A program made the translations under genes and the position numbers. Shown here piece after piece: positions 18,709 to 27,960 of a DNA stretch of 64,000 nucleotides. The notes below the pieces were generated by a model. The model searched no databases, was not told the origin of the DNA, and saw only the letters and a list, made by a program, of their open reading frames with translations. Positions within the stretch are counted from its first letter, which is position 1. Every line of letters begins with the position of its first letter. This stretch comes from DAOMFB01 sp963721385 (GTDB lineage Bacteria > Acidobacteriota > Thermoanaerobaculia > UBA5066), in contig CAVRJB010000016.1 in NCBI GenBank assembly GCA_963721385.1, forward strand, positions 124,001 to 188,000, given 5' to 3'.

Positions 18709-18709
18709 A
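18704..18709 (-). promoter_or_regulatory. TANNNT -10 box for pabB
   Basis: TAGACT on the minus strand ends 8 nt before the pabB ATG at 18695. There is no Shine-Dalgarno in the 8-nt space. Confidence 0.45.
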
Positions 18710-18715
18710 GGCGGG

Positions 18716-19153
18716 ATGGACGACACAAGCGGCAGGAGCGGCCTCGGCCCGGTCGTAGAGACGCCGGTCCGGGTCCGCTACGCCGAGACGGACGCTCAGC
18801 GCGTCGTCTACCACGGCAACTACATCGTCTGGTTCGAGGTGGGGCGGACCGAATACTGCGAACGCGCGGGTTATCCCTACCCGCGGATGGAGGCGGAAGG
18901 AGTCTTCATCACGGTCGTCGAGGTCCGCGCCCGATACCGCCGCCCCGCGCGGTACGGAGACGTCGTCACCGTCCGGACGCGGCTCGGCGGCATGAAGAGC
19001 CGGGCCTGCTCCTTTCTGTACGAGGTCGTCCTGCCCGACGGCTCGGTCGCGGCGGAAGGCGAGACCCGCCATCTCTTCCTGGACGGCGACGGGAAGCCCC
19101 GCTCGGTGCCGGCCGCGATCGCCGGAGCGTTCCGCGACTTCGCCGGCACCTGA
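18716..19153 (+). CDS. Acyl-CoA thioesterase, YbgC/4HBT hotdog family
   Basis: A protein of 145 aa. The hotdog active-site block RVRYAETDAQRVVYHGNYIVWFE is present with its catalytic aspartate (YAETDAQ) and the helix entering YIVWFEVGRTEY. The later strands (VVEVRARYRRPARYGDVV) are typical of YbgC/FadM-like enzymes. Members hydrolyse short- to medium-chain acyl-CoA. YbgC is often near tol-pal, which lies 9 kb away here, but this copy stands alone between pabB and coaD. Confidence 0.85.
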   Translation: MDDTSGRSGLGPVVETPVRVRYAETDAQRVVYHGNYIVWFEVGRTEYCERAGYPYPRMEAEGVFITVVEVRARYRRPARYGDVVTVRTRLGGMKSRACSFLYEVVLPDGSVAAEGETRHLFLDGDGKPRSVPAAIAGAFRDFAGT

Positions 19154-19165
19154 GGGCGCGGCGGC

Positions 19166-19654
19166 TCAGACGGAGGGCGGCAGCTTCTTCAGGAGGGCGC
19201 GGCGGACGAGGTGCGGGACGAGACCGGAGACGTCGCCGCCCAGCTGGTGCACCTGTTTGACGAGGCGGCTCGAGATGTAGGAGAGCTCCTCCTTGGGCGT
19301 CAGGAAGATCGTCTCGACGCCAGGGTCGAGGCGCCGGTTCATCAGGGCCATCTGAAACTCGTACTCGAAGTCGGACATGACGCGAAGGCCGCGGACGACC
19401 ACGTGGGCCCCTTCCTTCCGGACGAAGTCGACGAGAAGGCCGGAAAAGGCCTTGACCGCGACTTTCGGCTCTCGGCGGAAGATGGCGCGCACCATGGCGA
19501 TCCGCTCGTCTGCGTCGAAGAGCGGGGCCTTTTCGGGGTTGTGGAGCACCGCCACGAGAACGCGGTCGAAGATGCGGCAGCCCCGGCGGATCAGATCCAC
19601 GTGCCCGTTCGTCATCGGGTCGAACGAGCCGGGATAGATCGCGAACCGCTTCAC
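19166..19654 (-). CDS. coaD: Phosphopantetheine adenylyltransferase (CoaD)
   Basis: A protein of 162 aa, full length. The nucleotidyltransferase motif YPGSFDPMTNGHVDLIRR (T/HxGH site), VVVRGLRVMSDFEYEFQMAL and YISSRLVKQV are diagnostic. It transfers AMP to 4'-phosphopantetheine in CoA synthesis. The start is GTG 19654, overlapping the upstream permease stop as GTGA. A TAGAAT box 9 nt upstream could give it a separate leaderless message. Confidence 0.96.
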   Translation of the reverse strand: MKRFAIYPGSFDPMTNGHVDLIRRGCRIFDRVLVAVLHNPEKAPLFDADERIAMVRAIFRREPKVAVKAFSGLLVDFVRKEGAHVVVRGLRVMSDFEYEFQMALMNRRLDPGVETIFLTPKEELSYISSRLVKQVHQLGGDVSGLVPHLVRRALLKKLPPSV

Positions 19655-20526
19655 GGAGCGGGCATTCTAGACCGGTCGCGCGCGAGGAGGGCGTCCCCGG
19701 CCCGCCGCGCCGACAGGATGAGGAGCAGGAGCGCGACGGCCGGAGGGACGACGCACCAGGGCGCCGTCTGGAGAACGTCGCGCGCGTCAGCCAGCGCCCT
19801 TCCCCACGACGGCGTCGGCGGGGGCGTTCCAAGGCCCAGGAACGAGAGCGCCGACTCGGTCAGGACGGCCGCACCGAGGACGTAGGGGGCCGTCGCGAGC
19901 GCCGGCGGGAGCGCGTGCGGCAGGACGTGGACGAAGAGGAGGCGACCTTGGGGCGCGCCCGAGGCGCGGGCGGCCTCGACGAACGGCACGGCGCGCAGGC
20001 GCTTCGACTGGGCGCGGACGAGCCGCGCGGCGTCGGTCCAGCCCGTCACGCCGATCAGGAGCGCGGCGATGAGGAACGACGGCGGCAGAAACGCCGCCGC
20101 CGCGGCGACGAGGACGAGGGCCGGAAACGCCTGGACGACCTCGACCGCGAAAAGGACGGCCCGGTCGGTGGCGCCGCCCGCGAGGCCGGCTGCCGCGCCC
20201 AGCGCCGACCCGAAGAGCAAGGCGACGGCACAGGCCAGAAGCCCGGCCCCGAGGGAGACGCGCGTGCCGTGGACGAGGCGGGAGAGGACGTCGCGCCCCA
20301 GCTCGTCGGTCCCGAGCCAGTGCCCGGCGCCGGGCGGCTGGAATCGCTCGTCGAGGCTGACCGCGTCCGGGTCGTACGGAATCGGAGCCGGCAGCACCGT
20401 CCGGCCGCCGGCGTCCTCGAACCAGGGGCGCGAGCGGGCGAGAAGCGGCGCGAAAAGAGCGATCGCGGCGAAGAGAAGAAGCCCCGCCGCCGGACGAATC
20501 AGACGCCACCGTCTCGCCGCGCTCAT
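19651..20526 (-). CDS. ABC transporter permease, OppC/DppC type
   Basis: A protein of 291 aa. An N-terminal membrane helix is followed by a periplasmic loop with HWLGTDELGRDVLSRLVHGTRVSL, the signature of DppC/OppC permeases. The cytoplasmic EAA-loop region reads VEAARASGAPQGRLLFVHVLPHALPP. Several further helices follow. It forms the channel with the adjacent DppB-like permease. No ATPase gene (DppD/DppF) is in the window. Confidence 0.88.
   Translation of the reverse strand: MSAARRWRLIRPAAGLLLFAAIALFAPLLARSRPWFEDAGGRTVLPAPIPYDPDAVSLDERFQPPGAGHWLGTDELGRDVLSRLVHGTRVSLGAGLLACAVALLFGSALGAAAGLAGGATDRAVLFAVEVVQAFPALVLVAAAAAFLPPSFLIAALLIGVTGWTDAARLVRAQSKRLRAVPFVEAARASGAPQGRLLFVHVLPHALPPALATAPYVLGAAVLTESALSFLGLGTPPPTPSWGRALADARDVLQTAPWCVVPPAVALLLLILSARRAGDALLARDRSRMPAP
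19664..19669 (-). promoter_or_regulatory. TANNNT -10 box for coaD
   Basis: TAGAAT on the minus strand ends 9 nt before the coaD GTG. It lies inside the end of the permease gene, so coaD may have its own promoter besides read-through. Confidence 0.35.
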
Positions 20527-21491
20527 CCGGCCTCCGGGGCCGCGCCGGCCTGGCGCCGCTCCTCACGCGTCCGCGGATCCACCCACGCGGCGAAGAGATC
20601 CGACAAAAAGCTCGCGGCGACCACGAGGAGGCCCGTGACGAGGGTCAGGCCGAGGACGACGGGGACGTCGCGCGCGAAGACCGCCTCGGCCAGGAGGCGC
20701 CCCGCTCCGGGCCACGAGAAAAGCCGCTCCACGAGGACCGAGCCAGCGGCGAGGGCCGGAACGAGCGACGCGGCGAGAGCCGCGAAAGGCACCGCCGACC
20801 TCCAGAGCGCCCGCCGGATCTGTTCGCCGCTCCCCTCGCCCCTGGCCCGGGCGGCGAGCGCAGACGCGTCGGTCAGCGCCTCCCCGACGCAGGTCCGGAC
20901 GACGCTCGCGATCAGCGCGACGGAGGCGAGCGCCAGCGTCACGACGGGAAGCGCCCAGCTGGCCGGACCTTCCGCTGGATCCGCAAAGAGCGGCGTCCAG
21001 CGGAGCTTCGCGGAAAAGACGAGGAGGAGGAGGAGCCCGGCAACGAAGGCCGGCGTCGCGAAGAGGAGGTCGAAGACGAAGCTCGAAACTCGCGCGAACC
21101 GGCCGCGGGGCCGGCGCGCTGCCGCGATCCCCGACGGCACGGCGATGAGCAGCGCGGCGAGAAGGGCCAGTCCGTTCAGCGCCAGGGTCGCCGGGAGCGC
21201 CGCCTTCAGCCGCTCCGTCACCAGCCGGCCGTCGAGGAACGATCGCCCGAAGTCGAGCGTCACTGCGCGCCCGAGCCACGAGAGGTAGCGATCCGGAAGC
21301 GGGCGGTCGAGGCCGTAGACCCGGCGGAACGCGGCGACCGCTTCCGCCGAAGCGCCGTGTCCCGCCGCCGCGCGCGCGGCGGCCATGGCCGGATCGCCCG
21401 GCGCGACCTCCATCAGGAGGAAGACCAGCGTCAGGACGCCGAACAGCGTCACGAACGCCGCCGCGAGCCGGCGCAGCGTGTAGCGGGACAT
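20523..21491 (-). CDS. ABC transporter permease, OppB/DppB type
   Basis: A protein of 322 aa. It begins YTLRRLAAAFVTLFGVLTLVFLLMEVAPGDP, the usual opening of DppB-type permeases, then YGLDRPLPDRYLSWLGRAVTLDFGRSF. The EAA-like loop reads EQIRRALWRSAVPFAALA. It overlaps the OppC-type gene by 4 bp. A TAACAT box lies 6 nt before the ATG, so the permease pair may be transcribed separately from the binding protein. Confidence 0.88.
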   Translation of the reverse strand: MSRYTLRRLAAAFVTLFGVLTLVFLLMEVAPGDPAMAAARAAAGHGASAEAVAAFRRVYGLDRPLPDRYLSWLGRAVTLDFGRSFLDGRLVTERLKAALPATLALNGLALLAALLIAVPSGIAAARRPRGRFARVSSFVFDLLFATPAFVAGLLLLLVFSAKLRWTPLFADPAEGPASWALPVVTLALASVALIASVVRTCVGEALTDASALAARARGEGSGEQIRRALWRSAVPFAALAASLVPALAAGSVLVERLFSWPGAGRLLAEAVFARDVPVVLGLTLVTGLLVVAASFLSDLFAAWVDPRTREERRQAGAAPEAG

Positions 21492-21497
21492 GGAGGA

Positions 21498-21503
21498 ATG
21501 TTA
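21498..21503 (-). promoter_or_regulatory. TANNNT -10 box for the permease pair
   Basis: TAACAT on the minus strand ends 6 nt before the ATG at 21491, and the 6-nt space has no Shine-Dalgarno. Confidence 0.4.
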
Positions 21504-21513
21504 CGGGAGCCGG

Positions 21514-22212
21514 TCAGGCGAGGTCGAAGACGAGAACCTCCGCGGGTTCGACCCCCGTCAGCGTCAGCCTCTCTTCCTCGCTGACGCTCGCGCCGTCTCC
21601 GGCCTCGAGCGTCTCCCCGTTCAACGTCATCGAGCCGCGCGCGACTTGCACCCAGGCGTGCCGGCCGGGACGCAGGGGGACCGGGACGATCTCGTCCTTT
21701 CCCAGCACCGTGGCGTAGAGATCCGCATCCTGGTGGATTCTGACCGACCCCTCGCGTCCGTCCCGCGAAGCGACGAGCCGGAGCCTTCCCGTCTTTTCGC
21801 TCTCTGGAAACGCCTTCTGCTCGTACGACGGCGGGATTCCCTTCCGCTCGGGGAGGAGCCATATCTGAAGGAAGTGGACGGGCCTCTCCTTGTCGCCGTT
21901 GAACTCGCTGTGCGTCACGCCGGTCCCGGCCGACATCCGCTGGACCTCTCCCGGGCGGATCGTCGAGCCGGTTCCGAGGCTGTCCCGGTGGGCCAGCGCC
22001 CCGGAGAGGACGTACGTGACGATCTCCATGTCCCGGTGCGGGTGCGTCCCGAATCCTTCTCCGGGCGCCACGCGGTCCTCGTTGATCACCCGGAGAGACC
22101 GAAAACCCATGAAGGCGGGGTCGTGGTAGTCGTTGAAGGAGAAAGTGTGAAACGTGTCGAGCCAGCCGTGATTCCGGTGGCCGCGGTCGCTCGCCCGGCG
22201 GAGTGTGATCAT
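21514..22212 (-). CDS. Pirin family protein (YhaK-like bicupin)
   Basis: A protein of 232 aa. The N-terminal cupin carries the pirin metal ligands in FGTHPHRDMEIVTYVLSGALAHRD and later HSEFN; FHTFSFNDYHDPAFMGFRSLRVINED is the family opening. YhaK-type pirins are reported as quercetin dioxygenase-like or redox-sensing proteins; the substrate here is unknown. It sits between the binding lipoprotein and the permeases without overlap (gaps of 39 and 22 bp), so it may be an inserted passenger. Confidence 0.88.
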   Translation of the reverse strand: MITLRRASDRGHRNHGWLDTFHTFSFNDYHDPAFMGFRSLRVINEDRVAPGEGFGTHPHRDMEIVTYVLSGALAHRDSLGTGSTIRPGEVQRMSAGTGVTHSEFNGDKERPVHFLQIWLLPERKGIPPSYEQKAFPESEKTGRLRLVASRDGREGSVRIHQDADLYATVLGKDEIVPVPLRPGRHAWVQVARGSMTLNGETLEAGDGASVSEEERLTLTGVEPAEVLVFDLA

Positions 22213-22251
22213 CGTGAATCCCTCACCCTCTCTACGACGGCGCGGATGGCG

Positions 22252-23844
22252 TCACACCGGCCCGAGGCCCCGCCCCATCCGCCAGGCGGAGCCGCCCGGC
22301 CAGAAGAGGAAGAGGCCATAGGGCGACGTCCGGACGTCCTCCAGCCTTCGGTTCAGGCCCCAGCGCCGCGTGCCGACGTGGAGAAACGTCACCGGCTCGT
22401 CCTCGTGGATCACGCGCTGCAGCTCCCGGAAGAGGGTCCGCGCCTTTTCCCGGTCGAACGTCGTCCGGATCTCATCCATGACGGCGTCGGCGGCCGGGTT
22501 CTGGTAGCCGACGGTGTTCCAGCCGGCCGGCGCCTTCTGGCTGGAGTGCCAGAACGGGTAGAGGTCGGGATTCGGATCGAGACTGAGCGCCAGGATCGAC
22601 GCCTCGAAGTCCCCGGCGTCGACTTTCCCGGCGAACGCGGCCCACTCCAGGGGCCGGATCGCCATCTCGATCCCGGCCTTCCGGTAGCTTTGCTGGACGA
22701 CCTCCGTGATCTGGCGCTGCAGGTCGCTTCCGGCGCCGAGCAGGAGGGAGAACGAAAACCGCACTTTCCCGCGCGCCCGAATGGCGTCCGGGCCCTTCCG
22801 GAACCCGGCCTCGTCGAGCAGCGCTTCGGCCGCCGCCGGGTCGTACGGCCAGGGCTTCAGATCGGGATCGAATGTCCAGAGCCCCGGCGGGACCGGCCCC
22901 GCGGCCGGCTTCGCAAGCCCGCCGTAGAGCGTCCGCGCGATCGTCTCGCGGTCGATCAGCATCGTCAGGGCCCGGCGGACCTTCGCCGACTCGAAGAGCG
23001 GGTTCGTGTTGTTCCAGCCGATGTACGTGTACATCAGCTCGTCGAAGACGATCGACCGCGCGGCTGCGGGCGGGCTCGCACCGTCCAGCCTCTTCTTCTG
23101 CTCGGCGTTGAGGCGCATCTCGGAAAGCTCGCCCAAGAGGAGCGCCTCGAACGCCGGCGCGCTCTCGGGGACGACGCGGAAGACGATCATTTCGGGGCCT
23201 GCCTTCGGCCCGAAGTACTGCGTGTTCCGGACGAGCTCGAGCCGCCCTGCCTCCCACTTCGCGAGCCGGTACGGTCCGTTCGCGAGAGGCCGGCGATTCC
23301 GCGGATTCGAGACGACGTCCGTCCCCCGGTACTCAGCCGCCGGCAGGATCCCCACGTTGAAGGCGTGAATCCGCCCCGAGTACGGCGTCCGGAAGGAGGC
23401 CCGGGCGGTCCGGGCGTCGACGACGTCGACCTTCTCGAGCCCCTCCCAGAAGCTCTTCCGCGACAGGGCGGGCGTCTTCGGGTCGGCCAGCGTCCGAAGC
23501 GTGTAGGCGACGTCCTCGGACGTGACGGGCCGACCGTCCTCCCACCGCGCGCCTTCGCGCAGCCTGACGGTGTACGTCCGGGCGTCCGGGGAGACCGTGA
23601 CACTCTCGGCGAGGCCCGGCACGAGTTCGAGCTTCTCGTCGTAGTCGAGCAGATTCCGCTCGACGAGCGCGAGGACGACGTTCTCCATGTCGGTCGTCGC
23701 GAGGATCGGATTCAGCGTCGCCGGCTCCCCTTCCAGCCGCCTCTGGATGACACTCCCGGCGTCCTTCCCCTTCTGGCTGCAGCCCCCGGCGCCGAGGGCG
23801 AACGTGAGGGCCAACGCGGTCGTGACGACCCGGCGCCGGTTCAC
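22252..23844 (-). CDS. Peptide-type ABC substrate-binding lipoprotein (SBP family 5)
   Basis: A protein of 530 aa from GTG 23844, overlapping the preceding stop as GTGA. The lipoprotein signal ends in ALGAGGC. Family-5 features follow: GEPATLNPILATTDMENVV, YTVRLREGARWEDGRPVTSEDVAYTL, NGPYRLAKWE, KVRRALTMLIDRETIARTLYGG and PYDPAAAEALLDEAGF. It would deliver peptides or similar ligands to the permease pair downstream. It is coupled to the propeller protein and S55 peptidase upstream, which is unusual for this transporter class. Confidence 0.9.
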   Translation of the reverse strand: MNRRRVVTTALALTFALGAGGCSQKGKDAGSVIQRRLEGEPATLNPILATTDMENVVLALVERNLLDYDEKLELVPGLAESVTVSPDARTYTVRLREGARWEDGRPVTSEDVAYTLRTLADPKTPALSRKSFWEGLEKVDVVDARTARASFRTPYSGRIHAFNVGILPAAEYRGTDVVSNPRNRRPLANGPYRLAKWEAGRLELVRNTQYFGPKAGPEMIVFRVVPESAPAFEALLLGELSEMRLNAEQKKRLDGASPPAAARSIVFDELMYTYIGWNNTNPLFESAKVRRALTMLIDRETIARTLYGGLAKPAAGPVPPGLWTFDPDLKPWPYDPAAAEALLDEAGFRKGPDAIRARGKVRFSFSLLLGAGSDLQRQITEVVQQSYRKAGIEMAIRPLEWAAFAGKVDAGDFEASILALSLDPNPDLYPFWHSSQKAPAGWNTVGYQNPAADAVMDEIRTTFDREKARTLFRELQRVIHEDEPVTFLHVGTRRWGLNRRLEDVRTSPYGLFLFWPGGSAWRMGRGLGPV

Positions 23845-26117
23845 CTGAAGTCCCTCGGGTACTCCGCCGAGACCGCGGCCCAGTTCCCCGCCGCGTCGAG
23901 GACGCGGAGCGAGAGGAGAGCCGGCTTTCCCGGCTTCGGGACCCGGAAGACGAACCGCTCGACGGGAGAGTCCGCCGCGCCGTCCTCGGCGGGAACGGAG
24001 CGCCAGCGGTCGGAGTTGACCGCTCCTTCGGCTTTCGTGACGGGCGAGAATGCGTCGCTGGCGAGGACCGTGATCTCGATCTCGTCGCCGGCGATGCGCC
24101 GCGCCTCCACTTTGAGGACCGGGGGCGTGTTGTCGATGACGACGACCCCCGACTCCTCCGAGGCCGCCAGCGCCTCGCCTTCCGCGTGAGCCGGCCGGTC
24201 GGTGGCGGTCACGCGGAACCGGTATCGGCCATCCGGAAGCGCGGTCGTGTCGAAGGAGTAGGAGTTCTCGTCGAGGTCCTTCCGGATCGGAAACCAGGTG
24301 TCGGAGCCCTCGAGGCGGGCGTCGAGGTCGAATCGGAGCGGATCGCCGTTCGGGTCGCTGGCACGCCACGTGACGGTCCGGAATCCCTTCCGGTAAAGAC
24401 GGCGGCCGCCGTCCGCGGGGGACGGTTCCCGCGGCGGTTCGAGGCCGGCGTAGATGCCGTTCTCGTCCGGGCTCGTCACCGAGAGGACGTTCGAGGACGA
24501 GGTCCCGCCTCGCGAAGCCACTGCGCCCGGCTCGAGGACGGCGACGGTTTCGAGGACGGGCCGGGCGTTCCGCTCGGTATACGAGAACTCCACCCGCTCG
24601 ATCGACGGCGACGCGCCCTTCGGTGACGCCTTGAGGTCCGCCTTCCACTGGAAGAAGCGCGCGGCGGGGAGCTTCGCGATCCCTCCAGCTCCGACGGGCA
24701 CCCAGTCGGTCCAGGTGCCGTCCGGCTTCTCCGCGTTTCCCGCCCGGACGAAGAACGCCGCCGAGCTCCCGGGCGGCACCGTCCCTTCGAACCGGAGAGT
24801 GCCGAACGCCGCGAGGCGGAGGGCGTCCCGAACGGCCGACGTGAAGCTCCCCGTCTCGGGTCCGGCGGCCGGCCTGAAGACACCCGCCGCCGCCATGGTC
24901 ACGACCGCCATCGACCCGCCGACGGCCGGCGCCGAGACGGCCTGCTTTTCGCCGGTCTGGGCGAGGAGCCTCACGTGCCGGGCGGCCCAGCCGTACACCC
25001 GTCCCCGGGGCCCGGTGGTGACGACGAGCCCCGCCGTCTCCGGATGGAACCGGAGTGCATACACCGTCTCGTCAGGGAAGACCCAGGCCGGTTCGGCGAA
25101 GCCGTCGGGGGCGATCGAGACGATCTCGGCGCTTCCTTCCCGGCCGGACGCCGGTGCGATTGCCCTGGCCGTCCGCGTCGAGGCGGAGATCGAGACCGAG
25201 CCCCGCGGCGCCTCCTCTTCCGACGGGGCCGGCGTCGGCGTCGGCGTCGGCGTGGCTCCGGGGCGGGGCGCACGCGACTCGCTCACCGCCACGCGGGTCG
25301 CGACCGCCTCGACCGACGTGGCGGCGGCGTAGACCGTTCCCTTCGGGTCGATCGCGATTGCGACCACCTCGGGCCGGGCGAAGTCGTAGAGCGTCCGCTT
25401 GCTTCCGTCCCTTCCGAACGCGACGAGGAGGCCGCGGTCGGACGTCCCTGCATAGACCGTCCCGTCCGGGCCGACCGCGAGCGAGCGGACATGGACGTCG
25501 TCGACGTCGTGGAAGAGCTCCACCTTTCCCGCGGCCGTCCGCCGGTAGATCCGCCCCTTGTTTCCCGTGCCGACGTAGAGAGTGCCGTCGTTCGCGAAGG
25601 CGAGGGCCCAGATGGCCGTCTCGCCCGGGGAGCCCCACGCCGTTCCGGCGCTCGCGGGGTCTTTCGCCTTCGGGTCGACGCGATAGAGGTTTCCGTTCGG
25701 CGACGACGCGCAGACGACGGTCCCGTCCGGCGCGACGGCGACAGACGTCAGATTCGGCTCGGGAGCGGTGAACGCGAGCGACACCCTACCGGACGGGTCG
25801 GAGACGAAGAGCCGCCCCGCGCCGCCGCCCGTCGCGATCCAGACGCGGCCCGAACCGTCGGAGACCGCGCCGAAGACGACGGCGTCGGCCGCGTCGTCCG
25901 GCCAGGCCCGCGGGCCGAGCGGGAGCCCGAGCGTGAGCCGCCCGTCAGCCGTGACCGCGGTCCCCTTCGCCTCGCCGGCGAGGAAGTCGCGCGCCGACGC
26001 GGTCGCGGCGATCCGGGTCGACGCCGCCGCCGGGAGCGAGGCGAGCAGGAGCAGGACCGGGGCGATCGACTTCAACACGCTTGGATCCTCCCGCGGCTTG
26101 TCGTGGCGCTCGCTCAT
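23841..26117 (-). CDS. Exported beta-propeller protein with a C-terminal Ig-like region
   Basis: A protein of 758 aa from ATG 26117, overlapping the S55 peptidase stop as ATGA. It has a signal peptide (SIAPVLLLLASLPAAAS). Propeller-like blades recur as SVAVAPDGTVVCAS, ALAFANDGTLYVGTGNKGRIYR, SLAVGPDGTVYAGTSDRGLL and AIAIDPKGTVYAA. A proline/threonine linker (PTPTPTPAP) interrupts them. The C-terminal third has a FN3/Ig-like region (TWRASDPNGDPLRFDLDARL, PDGRYRFRVTATD). The enzyme role, if any, is unknown. A periplasmic sensor or scaffold acting with the peptidase is possible. Confidence 0.75.
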   Translation of the reverse strand: MSERHDKPREDPSVLKSIAPVLLLLASLPAAASTRIAATASARDFLAGEAKGTAVTADGRLTLGLPLGPRAWPDDAADAVVFGAVSDGSGRVWIATGGGAGRLFVSDPSGRVSLAFTAPEPNLTSVAVAPDGTVVCASSPNGNLYRVDPKAKDPASAGTAWGSPGETAIWALAFANDGTLYVGTGNKGRIYRRTAAGKVELFHDVDDVHVRSLAVGPDGTVYAGTSDRGLLVAFGRDGSKRTLYDFARPEVVAIAIDPKGTVYAAATSVEAVATRVAVSESRAPRPGATPTPTPTPAPSEEEAPRGSVSISASTRTARAIAPASGREGSAEIVSIAPDGFAEPAWVFPDETVYALRFHPETAGLVVTTGPRGRVYGWAARHVRLLAQTGEKQAVSAPAVGGSMAVVTMAAAGVFRPAAGPETGSFTSAVRDALRLAAFGTLRFEGTVPPGSSAAFFVRAGNAEKPDGTWTDWVPVGAGGIAKLPAARFFQWKADLKASPKGASPSIERVEFSYTERNARPVLETVAVLEPGAVASRGGTSSSNVLSVTSPDENGIYAGLEPPREPSPADGGRRLYRKGFRTVTWRASDPNGDPLRFDLDARLEGSDTWFPIRKDLDENSYSFDTTALPDGRYRFRVTATDRPAHAEGEALAASEESGVVVIDNTPPVLKVEARRIAGDEIEITVLASDAFSPVTKAEGAVNSDRWRSVPAEDGAADSPVERFVFRVPKPGKPALLSLRVLDAAGNWAAVSAEYPRDFR

Positions 26118-27943
26118 GGGCGCGGCTTCTCGACCTCGATCTCGAGCCTCACGGAGCCGGACACCGGCGCCCCGGCGTTCACGAGGCTTTCCGAGAGAAT
26201 GCGGATTCCCACGCCCGATCGCCCCGTCTCGCCCCGCTCCCCCTCGGCGAGGAGAGCCGCCGCCGTCGGAGGGACGGACGACAGCGTCTCGGCGCCGGTC
26301 GCCGCGCCCCGCGACGGCACAAGCAGCGCGGCGCCGAGGCGGTCGTTGGGCACGATCCGCGCGAGCATCTTCCGGAAATCTCCGAGGGAGCGCGGCTCGG
26401 CGGGCTGAGCTGCCATTCGGGCGCCGGAAATCGCGTTGCCGTCGCCGACGAGGACGATCGCGCGCCCTTCCGGTGTCTCGGGCGGGATCGCGAGCTTCAG
26501 GGAGCGGGACGTCGTCGGCCCGCGACGGTCCGCGAGGCGGACGGTGACGGAGAGCTCCTGGCCGGGCGCGACCTTCCGGGCGCCGAGCGCCGCATCGACG
26601 ATCCGGATCCGCCGCTCCCCCGGCTCGCTCGAGACCTCGATCGCGACGGCCGAAACCAGCGGGTCCTCGAACTCGTTGTCGGCTACGGCGCCGGCGAGAA
26701 CCGCCGCCGTCGAGACGGCGAGCTCCTTCGCCCGGCTGCCGGAGACGAGGTCCTCCCACGCGAGCGGGCCGGCCGCCGTCGAAAGCGTTATCCGGAAGCG
26801 GAGGGTCCGCTCGCGCGGCGTCGGGTCGAGCGTCGTCAGGGCGGCGTCCGTGGAGAGGGCGAGGAGAACCGGGAAGAGCCGGGGCTGGGGCACGACCGAC
26901 CACTTCAACTCTCTCGTCTCGCCGTCGGCGCGGAACCGGCACGTGACGGGAACCATCGGCGCGGAGCGGTCGCTCCGGCCGGCGACGCCCACGTCCCGGT
27001 CCCTCGTGAGCCTCCAGGCGGCGGGAGCTCCCGGGTATCCGAGCTTGAACGAGACGTAGAGATTCGAGAGGACGGTGATGACCCGCGCCGGCGCGACCGG
27101 AATCTCCAGCTCGCCGAAACCGAGAAAGGGGTGCCCGAACGCGACGAATCGGCCGTCGGGCTGGACCTCCGTCACCGTTCCGGTCGCTCCGAGCTGGAGG
27201 TCCCCGTCGACGAGCAGCGCCGTCACGGCCGATCCCGGGGTCGGCTGGGAGGGAGACAGAGCGGACGAGGTTCCGGCGGGCACTGCCGCCACGGCGGGCG
27301 CGATCCCCGCGGCGACCGCGGGGAGGCCGAGGCGGTGGAGCAGCGTCTCGTTCCGGACCAGCGTCTCGGCGGGAAAGCCGCCGACCGAGAGCGCGAGGAG
27401 GCCCGGCGTCGCCGGCGTCGAGAGAAGTCGCATCGACGTCTCCTGCTCGCGGTTGAGAGCGGCGAGGCGATCCGCCGGGTCGGCGGCCAGCGCCACCAGA
27501 GCGGCCGCGGCGCGCGGCAAGAGAACGCCGCCGCCGCCGGATCCAGCCGTCCGCCGAGTCTTCGGGGCTGCGGACGCCGGATCCAGATCCAGCATCGGCT
27601 CGATCGGCGTCACGCCGGCGATCGGCTCCTTCGCGAACGCCCAGCCGGACGACAGGGCGCCCGCGAGCTTCCCGTCCAGATAGACCGGGCTCCCGCTCAT
27701 TCCCTGAGGAATTCCGTTCTTCTCGAGGGAGAGGCCCGAGGCGCGAACGATGATGATCGAGCGGCCCGGGGTCAGGTTCGGGAGGATGCCCAGCACCTCG
27801 ACTTCGAATCGCTCGACCTTCGTCCCTTCGACGACGGTCAGGCCATACCCCTTCATGCCCGAAGTGACTTTCGAAAGCGGGAGGATCTCGTCGGCGCGAA
27901 GAGGAAGCAAAACGAGCAACGATGCGGCCGTGACGGCGCGCAC
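26114..27943 (-). CDS. Exported SpoIVB-type S55 serine peptidase
   Basis: About 609 aa from GTG 27943, chosen because it begins a signal peptide (VRAVTAASLLVLLPLRADE); upstream ATGs would run into the divergent tolQ. The S55 core is clear: SKVTSGMKGYGLTVVEGTKVE, LTPGRSIIIVRASG, then the catalytic serine in GIPQGMSGSPVYLDGKLAGAL and WAFAKEPIAGVTPIEPML, with FVAFGHPFLGFGE downstream carrying a conserved histidine. The long C-terminal half is unassigned. S55 peptidases are known from Bacillus sporulation and also occur in non-sporulating diderms. The substrate is unknown. Confidence 0.88.
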   Translation of the reverse strand: MRAVTAASLLVLLPLRADEILPLSKVTSGMKGYGLTVVEGTKVERFEVEVLGILPNLTPGRSIIIVRASGLSLEKNGIPQGMSGSPVYLDGKLAGALSSGWAFAKEPIAGVTPIEPMLDLDPASAAPKTRRTAGSGGGGVLLPRAAAALVALAADPADRLAALNREQETSMRLLSTPATPGLLALSVGGFPAETLVRNETLLHRLGLPAVAAGIAPAVAAVPAGTSSALSPSQPTPGSAVTALLVDGDLQLGATGTVTEVQPDGRFVAFGHPFLGFGELEIPVAPARVITVLSNLYVSFKLGYPGAPAAWRLTRDRDVGVAGRSDRSAPMVPVTCRFRADGETRELKWSVVPQPRLFPVLLALSTDAALTTLDPTPRERTLRFRITLSTAAGPLAWEDLVSGSRAKELAVSTAAVLAGAVADNEFEDPLVSAVAIEVSSEPGERRIRIVDAALGARKVAPGQELSVTVRLADRRGPTTSRSLKLAIPPETPEGRAIVLVGDGNAISGARMAAQPAEPRSLGDFRKMLARIVPNDRLGAALLVPSRGAATGAETLSSVPPTAAALLAEGERGETGRSGVGIRILSESLVNAGAPVSGSVRLEIEVEKPRP

Positions 27944-27960
27944 GAAAAGCCCGCGGCATT

